A stretch of DNA of 10,552 nucleotides from Bifidobacterium breve (GCA_945876305.1 CAMCOB010000041.1:1-10552), one strand, 5' to 3'. Positions 1 to 6,913 are shown, counted from the first letter of the stretch. A program made the numbers and translations. Notes: a model not told the origin generated them from the sequence alone.

Positions 1-267
1 GGTGGAATCGCGCGCTGGTCGGGTGCCGGTGCCGTGGCCGCCATCGCCGTTGGATGGGCGCTTGCGCAGGCCCCCTACCTGCTTCCCAATACCGTCACGG
101 TGGAGGATGCCGCCGCGCCGTCGGCAACGCTCTGGGCGCTTGTGGGGGCTGCTGTCATCTTTGTCGCCGTGGTGGTGCCGTCCCTGATCTTCCTGTTCAG
201 GCTCTCGCTCACCGACAAGCTGGGGCATGACCTACCGCCCCTGGATAAGGAGATCGCCGGTGTCTGA
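1..267 (+). CDS. cydB: Cytochrome bd ubiquinol oxidase subunit II, C-terminal end (partial)
   Basis: The frame is open from the first base and ends at TGA 265-267, giving the last 88 residues of a membrane protein whose start lies outside the window. What is seen: an Ala-rich helix containing GWALAQAPYLLP, a short loop ending VEDAAAPSATLW, a second long hydrophobic helix (ALVGAAVIFVAVVVPSLIFLF) and a polar cytoplasmic tail. A W-x(4)-Q-x-PYLLP stretch followed by a loop with AAAPSATL and a last helix is what I know from the C-terminus of CydB, the subunit that pairs with the haem-bearing CydA in the bd-type quinol oxidase, a high-affinity terminal oxidase of the cell membrane. CydA would be expected upstream. 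The stop overlaps the start of a small membrane protein gene. The assignment rests on this short segment, so another multi-pass membrane protein is possible but less likely. Confidence 0.8.
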   Translation, partial: GGIARWSGAGAVAAIAVGWALAQAPYLLPNTVTVEDAAAPSATLWALVGAAVIFVAVVVPSLIFLFRLSLTDKLGHDLPPLDKEIAGV

Positions 268-436
268 ACGCGGCTGGATGCGTCTATGTATTGCGCTGTT
301 CATTGCGGGAGTGGCCGTGATGGTGCCGTTTTACTCGGTCATCACGCTCGCGCTCGGGTGCCTCTTCTTCGCCGGATTCATCGTCGCCGGCTCGATCGCA
401 CTTCTGCGACCGAGCCGGCTGGGCGACGAGGAGTAA
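260..436 (+). CDS. Small two-helix membrane protein coupled to cydB
   Basis: A 58-residue protein starting at GTG 260, inside the end of cydB (8-bp overlap). An AAGGAG ribosome binding site at 246-251 sits 8 bases before the GTG and decides this start over the in-frame ATG at 227, which lacks one. Residues 8-27 and 29-49 form two hydrophobic segments joined by a tight turn near PFYS, and the tail (RPSRLGDEE) is charged. I do not recognise a family. The overlap implies translational coupling with cydB, so an accessory role in the bd oxidase is a reasonable inference. Known bd-oxidase small subunits such as CydX are shorter and have a single helix, so this is not a plain CydX. The stop (TAA 434-436) lies 13 bases from the stop of the convergent carbonic anhydrase gene. 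Confidence 0.65.
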   Translation: MSERGWMRLCIALFIAGVAVMVPFYSVITLALGCLFFAGFIVAGSIALLRPSRLGDEE

Positions 437-453
437 CTCCGGCCGGGTGTTAC
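433..453. terminator. Short inverted repeat at two convergent gene ends
   Basis: GTAAC (433-437) and GTTAC (449-453) are inverted copies around an 11-base centre that contains CCGGCCGG. The TAA stops of both convergent genes lie within the arms. It could act as a weak bidirectional terminator, but the stem is only five pairs plus two inner pairs and has no T-tract, so the call is tentative. Confidence 0.2.
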
Positions 454-1277
454 GTTGCCGGGGTGATGACGACCTCGCGGCCGTTGAGCGGCTGCACCGG
501 TCGGTAGTTATCGGAGTAGACCTCGGTGATAGCGCTGATCTGCGCCTTGCTCAGAGTCACCGGCTTACTCATCACCAGCCAGTTCACGCCTTCAGTGCAC
601 GGCGGGGTGGTGAGGCTGCCCGAGTAGCGCACACTCTGGAGGCTGGTGGGGAGCATGGCCGGCCAATTGAAGGTGGTCGTCTTGGTGGTCCCCTGAGGTG
701 TGCCGATGGCTTTGACGAACGGCTCCCACGCTGCGTTGGAGGAGGACCCCTCCTCGAGCATTACGCCGATGACCGTGAGCGCGCCGGCATCGGACTTGTG
801 CACGAAGTGCACCTCGACTGGCGAGTGATTGCCGTTGAACGTGTGCTCGCTCTTCGCGTGGTAGTGCATCTGCAGCAGCGTGGACTTGGTGCCATCAACG
901 GTGATCGAGTTGCCCGCGGCAGCAGTGGCCTCGACGGAGTGCCCATTGTTGAACTGTTTAACCGAGCCCGTCGAGTAGTTGATCGTGGGCGCAGGTGATG
1001 TGGTGCTCGCCGGTGCGACGATGTTGATGGGCGTTTGCGACGTACCGTCGCACGCGGCGTAGTCAGTCGAGAGGGTGCCCCACTTCGTGGGGCCGGTGTC
1101 GCCTTTATATGACCACCTCACTGACGTCTCCTCGACATTCGAGGCGTTCCTAGTAGTGCTGGTAGTGCTGGTAGTGCTGGAGGTGCTGGAGGTGCTGCTG
1201 GAATCGCCGCAGGCGGCGAGGGTGGTGACGAGGCCGGCGGCGACAAGCGGCACGGCGACCCATTTCATACGTGACAT
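450..1277 (-). CDS. Alpha-type carbonic anhydrase, lipoprotein
   Basis: A 275-residue protein that converts CO2 and water to bicarbonate at the outer face of the membrane. All hallmarks of the alpha family are present: the WSYKG...GPTKWGTL entry (residues 55-69), QTPINI (81-86), a proton-shuttle His113 in NNGH, zinc ligands His138, His140 and His157, gatekeeper Glu144, and the active-site Thr223-Thr224 in SLTTPPC. Cys76 and Cys227 match the usual disulfide of secreted bacterial members. The start chosen is ATG 1277: it gives a basic n-region (SRMK), a hydrophobic core and the lipobox L20-A-A-C23. The in-frame GTG at 1310 has no ribosome binding site and would add residues in front of the signal. 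Residues 24-43 are an almost pure Ser/Thr linker encoded by a 9-bp repeat. It is a single gene, convergent with the cydB end. Confidence 0.93.
   Translation of the reverse strand: MSRMKWVAVPLVAAGLVTTLAACGDSSSTSSTSSTTSTTSTTRNASNVEETSVRWSYKGDTGPTKWGTLSTDYAACDGTSQTPINIVAPASTTSPAPTINYSTGSVKQFNNGHSVEATAAAGNSITVDGTKSTLLQMHYHAKSEHTFNGNHSPVEVHFVHKSDAGALTVIGVMLEEGSSSNAAWEPFVKAIGTPQGTTKTTTFNWPAMLPTSLQSVRYSGSLTTPPCTEGVNWLVMSKPVTLSKAQISAITEVYSDNYRPVQPLNGREVVITPAT
1154..1198. repeat. 9-bp tandem repeat encoding the Ser/Thr linker
   Basis: Five consecutive 9-bp units: TAGTGCTGG three times (1154-1162, 1163-1171, 1172-1180), then AGGTGCTGG (1181-1189) and AGGTGCTGC (1190-1198). On the minus strand they encode the Ser/Thr tether between the lipid-anchored cysteine and the carbonic anhydrase domain. 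Because units are multiples of three, copy-number change would alter linker length without a frameshift. Confidence 0.85.
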
Positions 1278-1400
1278 GGTGACATCCGGTGTTGGGAGCG
1301 GCGAGTTCACAGAAAGTTACAGGTTCGCGTCGGATCGTGAGCCGCGAAACAACACGATGTGGTGAGAACTGCACACCGGCGCTGCACGCGTACGGGTTGC

Positions 1401-1496
1401 TCAAGCGCCCTCGAGCGCTGTGATGCGCCCGGACGTGATGGCCTCCTGCATCAGGGCATGGTCGCTCACCGTCCGCACCGCGTCGTCCTTGGCGAA
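1401..1496 (-). pseudogene. C-terminal remnant of a DUF2252 gene
   Basis: Read on the minus strand and ending at TGA (1401-1403), this stretch encodes FAKDDAVRTVSDHALMQ followed by EAITSGRITALEGA. The complete DUF2252 protein encoded at 3171-4547 ends FAKDYAVQTVADHSLLQ followed by EAITSGRITAIEGI. By hand alignment 24 of 31 residues and about 77 of 96 bases match, with the same stop position. Similarity stops just upstream, near 1497, and no GDAH or NDFDE motif is found before the frame runs into the 5' region of the divergent secreted-protein gene. It has no start of its own and is therefore a truncated paralogue, not a functional gene. Both copies have the same orientation, so they form direct repeats around the 1598-3064 gene. 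Confidence 0.75.
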
Positions 1497-1504
1497 TAAC
1501 GGGA

Positions 1505-1510
1505 TATAGT
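1505..1510 (+). promoter_or_regulatory. Possible -10 box for the secreted-protein gene
   Basis: TATAGT matches the TAnnnT pattern of a housekeeping -10 box and is the most AT-rich hexamer in the 100 bases before the gene at 1598. No convincing -35 lies 16-18 bases upstream. A weaker alternative is TTGCGT (1541-1546) with CTAGGT (1565-1570). Confidence 0.25.
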
Positions 1511-1597
1511 CTGACGGCCCTCGTACTTCGCGCGCCGTTCTTGCGTGGATCGCGTGTACGTTCGCTAGGTCATGACCGCATCGACCGGAGGTTCGCA

Positions 1598-3064
1598 ATG
1601 CCACCCCTCGCCCACCGCATGATCGGCGTCTCGGCTGCGCTTCTCGCGCTTGGGACCGTCGTCGTGCCGACGGCATCGGCCGTCACCCCAACGGATGCCT
1701 TCAAGTACGGCTACGCAGCGTTCAACAAGTACCAGACCTGCATGGCGAACATTGATGTCGGCCAGCCGTGCCTGGCATCCGACTCGAACAACATCCGGGA
1801 GATCCTGAAGGACGTCAAGGCCCTCCGTGCAGAGATCGCCGCCAATCACACGGCTGTGACCACGCAGATGACGCTCTTGCAGAGGACGCTCGACACCAAG
1901 GTGCGCAACGACTACGTCACTCTGCTCAACCCGGTGACGCTCAACGTGCCGGATGCGCTGCGGGCCTGGCAGGGTATGGCCGACTGCGCAGACGCGCGCA
2001 TCGCCAAGAAAGCCACATGCATCGGGCAGGACGAGAAGGCGGTGCCTGCGGCGCAGGGCGTGAATGACTGGCAGGCCGCCCTCGTCTTCCGCGCAAGCCT
2101 CATGAGCAACGACATCCGGTCAACGGTTGCGGTCTACACGGGCACCGACCTGGCCGGCCCCGAAAGCGGCCTCATCGCGTCGGACTGGCTGATGAACAAG
2201 CGCGTGCAGGACAGCGACGCGGGTGCCACCGACGCGGCCGTTACGGGTGCGTTCAAGGCGCCTGTGGTGACCGCGGGGCTGGGGAACGCCACGACAAAGT
2301 TCGCTGTGACCTACGACGACTACCTCGACTCGTACGGCATGATCAAGCCGTTCGTGGCCGGGCTCACCGGGAACGACGTGATGGCCAGGGAGCAGGAGCG
2401 TGACGTGCTGAGTGTGGTTCATGGCACCGACCCCTATTCGGCGGCCTCGCGTACGAAGGAGTTCACGCTCCCTCACCTCGAGGCTCGGCAGATCGCCTAC
2501 GTCAGCAAGGCTGACGGCAAGGCCTACGTGGTGTCGGCGACCCACCTGCGTAACCAGGGTTACCTGCTCACGCCGCAGACGATGTTCGACCTCGGCACCG
2601 TGATCAACGCCTACGGCAAGAGCAGCACGTTCATGCAGAAACGCCCCGCGGCCTTCCCGTCGGGTTCCGGGCACTGGTACCCGGTGCACGTTGCCGTGCA
2701 CCGCGTGAAGGTGTGCCCGCGCACCCAGATGTGGTGCCCGTCGACCAACCGTGAGTTCACCGTGAAGCAGTTGGGGCGGAGCAGCAAGGAGTCGATCACC
2801 GCTTCAATGCATCTCACCAACGCGCGTCCCGCCTGGGACAAGCAGTACGAGAGGTCGGTGTACGGAACGAATAACGTCGACTTCAAGACCGATTTCGCGC
2901 ACTTCGTCACCGGCCCCGCCACGTTCGACTGGAAAGTGGCCTCATACCAGCCCGAGAGACTCGCCATCACCTACAAGGTGGGGCCGGGCGCCTGGGTGAT
3001 CGAGTCGCGGGCCCAACCTGGAACGTTGGTGCGGCTGGGGTCGGTGCCGCCGATGATGGGCTGA
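1598..3064 (+). CDS. Secreted protein of unknown function, six cysteines
   Basis: A 488-residue protein starting at ATG 1598 with a GGAGG site at 1587-1591, six bases before it; the longer in-frame start at 1541 lacks such a site. Residues 1-28 form a signal peptide (basic H-R, hydrophobic ALLALGTVVV, then the cleavage site ASA), so the mature protein is exported and, without a lipobox or second membrane helix, probably released or wall-associated. Residues about 63-105 are strongly helical with a heptad-like pattern, a likely coiled coil. The middle and C-terminal parts (about 230-488) look like mixed alpha/beta with many aromatic residues. Six cysteines fall in three close pairs (48/58, 130/141, 373/380), suggesting three disulfides. 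I do not recognise the family and see no catalytic motif. It is bracketed by DUF2252 sequences on the opposite strand. Codon use is like that of its neighbours. Confidence 0.8.
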   Translation: MPPLAHRMIGVSAALLALGTVVVPTASAVTPTDAFKYGYAAFNKYQTCMANIDVGQPCLASDSNNIREILKDVKALRAEIAANHTAVTTQMTLLQRTLDTKVRNDYVTLLNPVTLNVPDALRAWQGMADCADARIAKKATCIGQDEKAVPAAQGVNDWQAALVFRASLMSNDIRSTVAVYTGTDLAGPESGLIASDWLMNKRVQDSDAGATDAAVTGAFKAPVVTAGLGNATTKFAVTYDDYLDSYGMIKPFVAGLTGNDVMAREQERDVLSVVHGTDPYSAASRTKEFTLPHLEARQIAYVSKADGKAYVVSATHLRNQGYLLTPQTMFDLGTVINAYGKSSTFMQKRPAAFPSGSGHWYPVHVAVHRVKVCPRTQMWCPSTNREFTVKQLGRSSKESITASMHLTNARPAWDKQYERSVYGTNNVDFKTDFAHFVTGPATFDWKVASYQPERLAITYKVGPGAWVIESRAQPGTLVRLGSVPPMMG

Positions 3065-3077
3065 CCGGTCCTACGGC

Positions 3078-3106
3078 GTCGCACCCCGGGGTACCCGCGG
3101 TGCGAC
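3078..3106. terminator. Hairpin between convergent genes
   Basis: GTCGCACC (3078-3085) and GGTGCGAC (3099-3106) are perfect inverted repeats. Inside them CGGG (3087-3090) pairs with CCCG (3094-3097) around a GTA loop, with one C-C mismatch between the two stem parts. It lies 13 bases after the secreted-protein stop and about 65 bases beyond the DUF2252 stop on the other strand, a fitting place for a bidirectional terminator. There is no T-tract. Confidence 0.5.
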
Positions 3107-3170
3107 CCTGCGATTACGTCGTGGTGACGGTCGCCTGGCAGTTGTTGACCGGCAACACCGGGCGCCCTTC

Positions 3171-4547
3171 TCAGATCCCCTCGATGGCGGTGATGCGCCC
3201 CGAGGTGATGGCCTCCTGTAGCAGGGAGTGATCGGCCACTGTCTGCACCGCGTAGTCCTTGGCGAAGTCCGCGATCGCTTCATCGAACTGCGGGCCGGTA
3301 CCGAGGTAGCCGGTAATCATTGCGGGGTCGCCGCTCCGCGCGTGGGAACGGGCGAGCGTGCCGCCACACAGCCCTGCGTAGGCAGCGAGCACCTCAGGGG
3401 TCATGCGACCCACGTCGGGCGAGCCCTTCATGTCACGTAGCTGGCGCACGTAGTACTGGCGGCGCGTGCCCATCACACCTGAGTACCACCCCAGGAACAT
3501 ATCGCTGGCGGCCTGCATCAGCCGCTGACCTTCCACCACGCGCTGGCCGTGATGGCGGTACGGGCTGGGTCCGGCATACGGCGCCAGCACGGATGCCCTG
3601 GCCTCCTTCATCTGCAGGAAGAGCGGGTCCTGATCATCGCGCCCGAGGAAGAGCGCGATACGGGCATCCAGACCGACCGACCCCACGCCCACGACCTTCC
3701 GCGCAGTGTCCACCAAGTGGTAACGGTTGAACACCTCAAGGCGATCGCTCAACAGGGTTGCCCGATACTGGCTGATGACCAGAGGAATGACCTTGGCCAT
3801 GTCGCGGCTATCGGGCGGGTGGTCCACGAGCGGCGGCTGGTCGGCAATCTGTACCTGGCCGTTCTGCGTGACGGTCGTGAGCTTCTCAAGTGCTTGAAGG
3901 TTGTCCTTGCTCCGCGCCTTGGCGAGGCTCTTCGCGAAGCTGCGCCTGGCCTTCTCGGTGGGAAGGAACTGCTCCAGCTCAGCCACATTCACGCGGGCGT
4001 AGTGGATCTCTAGGAAGGTCATGGTCGCCAACTCGGCCATGACCGACCGGTAGGCAGCGGCGCTGGTGGTGGTGGCCGCTGTGGCCTGTGCGGGCGTAAA
4101 GCCATTGTCGATGGCTGCCACGTACACGCTTGCCGCCAGACGCTTGACGTCCCACTCGAATGGCGCCTCAAGCGTTTCGTCGAAGTCGTTGACGTCGAAC
4201 ACCAGATTGCGCTCGGGTGTGGCGTAGGCCCCGAAGTTGAGCAGGTGGGCGTCACCACAGCACTGCACCCGGATGCCGCTGCTGGGGGTCTTCGAGAGGT
4301 CGCGCGCCATCACGGCCGCAGCGCCGCGTAGGAATGTGAAGGGGGAGACCGCCATGCGACCGTGGCGAATGGGCACGAGCTCGGGAATGCGCACCTTGTC
4401 CTGCGCCACAAGCTGGGCGACAGGATCGGGTCGGCGTGGCGGCGCGGCCCATCCGGCCTGAGACGACCGCGGAACGATCTTGCGCAGTGCGCGTCCTGCC
4501 TGACTGCGTTCGGCTTGCGTGGGTGGGGTGAGTGCGTTCTCGTCCAT
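3171..4547 (-). CDS. DUF2252 family protein
   Basis: A 458-residue soluble protein with the full DUF2252 signature: R-x-DPV-x-QL (39-46), RIPELVPIRHGRM (53-65), SPFTFLRGAA (68-77), CGDAHLLNFG (97-106), FDVNDFDE (117-124) followed by EWDVKRLAAS (131-140), VGVGSVG (286-292) and LQMKEA (311-316). The GDAH...NFG and D-x-NDFDE motifs resemble the catalytic and metal-binding loops of aminoglycoside-kinase-like proteins, so a phosphotransferase-like fold is a plausible inference; the family has no established reaction. ATG 4547 is the only sensible start, because the conserved region begins near residue 20. No ribosome binding site precedes it: CCCCCC abuts the ATG and a 14-bp hairpin lies 11 bases upstream. 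It is 60 bases downstream of aceA on the same strand. A C-terminal remnant of a second copy lies at 1401-1496. Confidence 0.9.
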   Translation of the reverse strand: MDENALTPPTQAERSQAGRALRKIVPRSSQAGWAAPPRRPDPVAQLVAQDKVRIPELVPIRHGRMAVSPFTFLRGAAAVMARDLSKTPSSGIRVQCCGDAHLLNFGAYATPERNLVFDVNDFDETLEAPFEWDVKRLAASVYVAAIDNGFTPAQATAATTTSAAAYRSVMAELATMTFLEIHYARVNVAELEQFLPTEKARRSFAKSLAKARSKDNLQALEKLTTVTQNGQVQIADQPPLVDHPPDSRDMAKVIPLVISQYRATLLSDRLEVFNRYHLVDTARKVVGVGSVGLDARIALFLGRDDQDPLFLQMKEARASVLAPYAGPSPYRHHGQRVVEGQRLMQAASDMFLGWYSGVMGTRRQYYVRQLRDMKGSPDVGRMTPEVLAAYAGLCGGTLARSHARSGDPAMITGYLGTGPQFDEAIADFAKDYAVQTVADHSLLQEAITSGRITAIEGI

Positions 4548-4558
4548 GGGGGGAACGC

Positions 4559-4590
4559 TACCCCCACCCCGGTCGCCCGGGGTGGGGGTA
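4559..4590 (-). terminator. Perfect 14-bp hairpin between aceA and the DUF2252 gene
   Basis: Arms 4559-4572 (TACCCCCACCCCGG) and 4577-4590 (CCGGGGTGGGGGTA) are exact inverted repeats around a TCGC loop. It starts 17 bases after the aceA stop on the minus strand and ends 11 bases before the DUF2252 ATG. A very stable stem after a stop codon suggests termination of aceA transcription. The usual T-tract is absent (TAGCGTTCCC follows), so it may instead act as an mRNA-stabilising or translation-controlling structure. Confidence 0.6.
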
Positions 4591-4607
4591 AGGCACGTTC
4601 TCGGGGG

Positions 4608-6863
4608 TCAGACCCCGTCGATGATGGCCTGGCGGGCCGGGGAGTCCGGCTTCACCAACTCGGCGACCTGCGCGCCGTTGATGTCGGCCACGATGATGTC
4701 GCCCACCTCGTCGTAATTTGACGAGAAGAGACCGCGACGCGTGAGGGCCTCGGCGGCCGCACGGTTGTCGTCGGTGGGCGTGAGGTAGTGGATCGCCTCT
4801 GCCTTGTAGCGGTGGATCAGGAACAGGTGCATGAGCGTCATGAGGCGCTTACGCCGCAGCTTCATGTCGAAGGTGTTCTGGTCGCGCACTGACAGGAACG
4901 TGCGACCGGAGCGGTCCTCCATCTCGCTGAACACGATGTTGGCCAGCTTGTCCCCACCGGGGTTGAAGATGGCCAGCTCGAGGATCTGCGAACCCGGGGT
5001 GTGCGGGCGAAGCTGCACACGCAGATCGTCGGTGATGCCGTGGTGCTCGCGCCACGGCGCCAGCCACTCGGTGAGCACCTTCGGCGGAACCTCCGTCTGC
5101 ACCAGATGCTGGTGCTGCGTTGATCCCGAACCCATCGCCTTGGTGGTGGCCGTCTGACCCGACAGCGACGCCAGCGCCGCGTCGGACCGGGGCCCGCCGA
5201 CCAGGGTCTGCGGAGTGCGGTACGGCGACTCCAGCAGGCGGAAGCGACGCTGCAGACGCGCCAGCGCGAGCATGCCGTCCTCGCAAAGTGACTGCGAGAA
5301 CTCCTCGGCGGCGAGGCCGTCGATCTGGTGGCCGCCGTAGGTGATGAAGTTGAAGACGAAGCCCAGCTTGCCGATCTCGGCAGGGAAGGCGCGCATGGCG
5401 TCGTCATCCATGCCGGTGGTGTCCCAGTTGAATGAGGGCGACAGGTTGTACGCCATCATCTGGTTGGGGAACACCGCGTGGATGGCGTCGGCGAACTGCT
5501 TGGCATCCGCCACATCGGCCGTCTTGGTCTCCATCCAGAGGATGTCGGCAAACGGTGCAACGGCCAGTGACTTGGCCACCGCATATGGGATACCGCCGCG
5601 GATCTGGAAGTAGCCCTCCGGGGTCTTGGCCCGGTCGGCGCTCCAGCTGACCTCAACGCCCATCTCGCGGGCCTTCTCGCGGATCTCATACCAACCGGCA
5701 CGGTGCGAGAACGTGTTCCACTCGTCAACGCTCATGCCCAGGTCGGCACCTTCGTCGAGGCGGAACTGAATGGCCTCGGCGACCGCCTCGGCGAGGGTGG
5801 ACAGGGTTGCGCCTGCCTCCCATGCGGCCAGGAAGATGTCGGCCGCTGCGTCGAGGGTGTTCTCGGGCAGTGCGGTGGGGTCGGCCAGATGCGCCTTGGC
5901 GACCTCCGCCACCTTCGCCGCAACCCCGGAGTCTGCGAGCCATGCATCGGCCTCAGCCTCTTCGGGTGCGGAGACGGCGTACAGCAGATGACCGTTGAGC
6001 TCTTCGATTCCGGCGCTGTGCAGCTGGCGGATGACCGCCAGGTACGACGCGCGGTAGGCGGGAACGGCGATGCCGTTGACACCCAGGATGAAGGGCTGAT
6101 CGCGCTCGTCGCCACAGCCATCAAGCAGGTTGGCTGCCTCGGCGTCGGTGCGGCACACGATGATTCCGGGCACGTCCATCGCGTCGAGCTGGAAGCGGGC
6201 CGCGGAGGCGCGCTTGATCTGCTCATCGGATGGCACGAGCACCTTGCCGCCCTGGTGGCCACACTTCTTGGCACCGGGCTTCTGGTCCTCGATGTGGTAC
6301 CCCGGCACGCCCACTTCGACGAAGCGACGGATGAGGTTGCGCACATGGGCGTCGCCACCGTGGCCGGTGTCGGCATCGGCGATGATGAAGGGGCGGTAGT
6401 CCACCTCGGGAGTGGCGGCGCGCTCGTCCTCGGTCATGTGGGCGCGGTGGTACTGCTGGTTACGGTCGGCGGTGAGCAGGGCGCGCACGATGGACGCTGC
6501 CTCATCGGGCACCTGGCTCAGCGGGTACGACGCCAGGTCGGGACCCGGGTCCTCATTGATTGAGCCCTTGGCTGACGTGGCCCAGCCACCGAGGTAGATG
6601 CCCTCGATGCCGGCGCGCTTCTGCGCGACAGCCTGGCCAGGTGAGTACGGGCCGTAGGTGGTGATGGACTTGCGCTCAGCGAACAGCTCACGCAGGCGGG
6701 CGTAGAAGCCCTCGGCGGCCTCACGGGCGACGGTGTAGTCCTGGCCTACGGTGCCCTTCTGCTCCGCCACCATGCGTGGCGAGTAGAGGCGAGTGATCTC
6801 CGCGAAGCGCGGAGATTCCATGTACTCCCGGGTCTGCTTGACCTGGGCGTCGAATGCCGACAT
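4608..6863 (-). CDS. aceA: Isocitrate lyase, long (ICL2-like) form
   Basis: A 751-residue cytoplasmic enzyme that splits isocitrate into glyoxylate and succinate, the first step of the glyoxylate shunt. Visible motifs: GGWATSAKG (92-100), metal-binding ADADTGHGG (162-170), IEDQKPGAKKCGH (191-203) with catalytic Cys201, CRTDAEA (237-243), NLSPSFNW (473-480) and an AMGSGSTQHQH tail of the core (576-586). Residues from about 590 to 751 form an extra domain beyond the roughly 430-residue short enzymes. The overall length is close to mycobacterial ICL2 (about 767), whose C-terminal domain is known to respond to acetyl-CoA; the same role here is inferred. ATG 6863 is preceded by AAGGGAAGG a few bases upstream. 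The frame stays open to 7508, but that extension is antisense to the next gene and has no lyase similarity. It is divergent from the DUF5718 gene. Confidence 0.96.
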   Translation of the reverse strand: MSAFDAQVKQTREYMESPRFAEITRLYSPRMVAEQKGTVGQDYTVAREAAEGFYARLRELFAERKSITTYGPYSPGQAVAQKRAGIEGIYLGGWATSAKGSINEDPGPDLASYPLSQVPDEAASIVRALLTADRNQQYHRAHMTEDERAATPEVDYRPFIIADADTGHGGDAHVRNLIRRFVEVGVPGYHIEDQKPGAKKCGHQGGKVLVPSDEQIKRASAARFQLDAMDVPGIIVCRTDAEAANLLDGCGDERDQPFILGVNGIAVPAYRASYLAVIRQLHSAGIEELNGHLLYAVSAPEEAEADAWLADSGVAAKVAEVAKAHLADPTALPENTLDAAADIFLAAWEAGATLSTLAEAVAEAIQFRLDEGADLGMSVDEWNTFSHRAGWYEIREKAREMGVEVSWSADRAKTPEGYFQIRGGIPYAVAKSLAVAPFADILWMETKTADVADAKQFADAIHAVFPNQMMAYNLSPSFNWDTTGMDDDAMRAFPAEIGKLGFVFNFITYGGHQIDGLAAEEFSQSLCEDGMLALARLQRRFRLLESPYRTPQTLVGGPRSDAALASLSGQTATTKAMGSGSTQHQHLVQTEVPPKVLTEWLAPWREHHGITDDLRVQLRPHTPGSQILELAIFNPGGDKLANIVFSEMEDRSGRTFLSVRDQNTFDMKLRRKRLMTLMHLFLIHRYKAEAIHYLTPTDDNRAAAEALTRRGLFSSNYDEVGDIIVADINGAQVAELVKPDSPARQAIIDGV

Positions 6864-6889
6864 GAACCTTCCCTTGGTGGACTGCTGGA

Positions 6890-6913
6890 CCGGGCATTGT
6901 AAGCAGTGCCCGG
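6890..6913. promoter_or_regulatory. 24-bp palindrome over the aceA promoter
   Basis: Arms CCGGGCATTG (6890-6899) and CAGTGCCCGG (6904-6913) are inverted copies with one mismatch around a TAAG centre. On the minus strand the overlap of left arm and centre reads TACAAT (6896-6901), a good -10 box, which would start transcription about 25 bases before the aceA ATG. No -35 match is found 17 bases upstream. A palindrome covering the -10 box is typical of a repressor operator. It does not resemble the RamB or GlxR consensus sites known from corynebacterial aceA. Confidence 0.5.

Noticed and set aside
447..998. 183-codon plus-strand frame
   Set aside because: Shadow of the carbonic anhydrase gene, which has all of its zinc ligands on the other strand.
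5703..6563. 286-codon plus-strand frame inside aceA
   Set aside because: Fully antisense to a gene with intact catalytic motifs; the translation is rich in Gly, Val, His and Arg without any domain.
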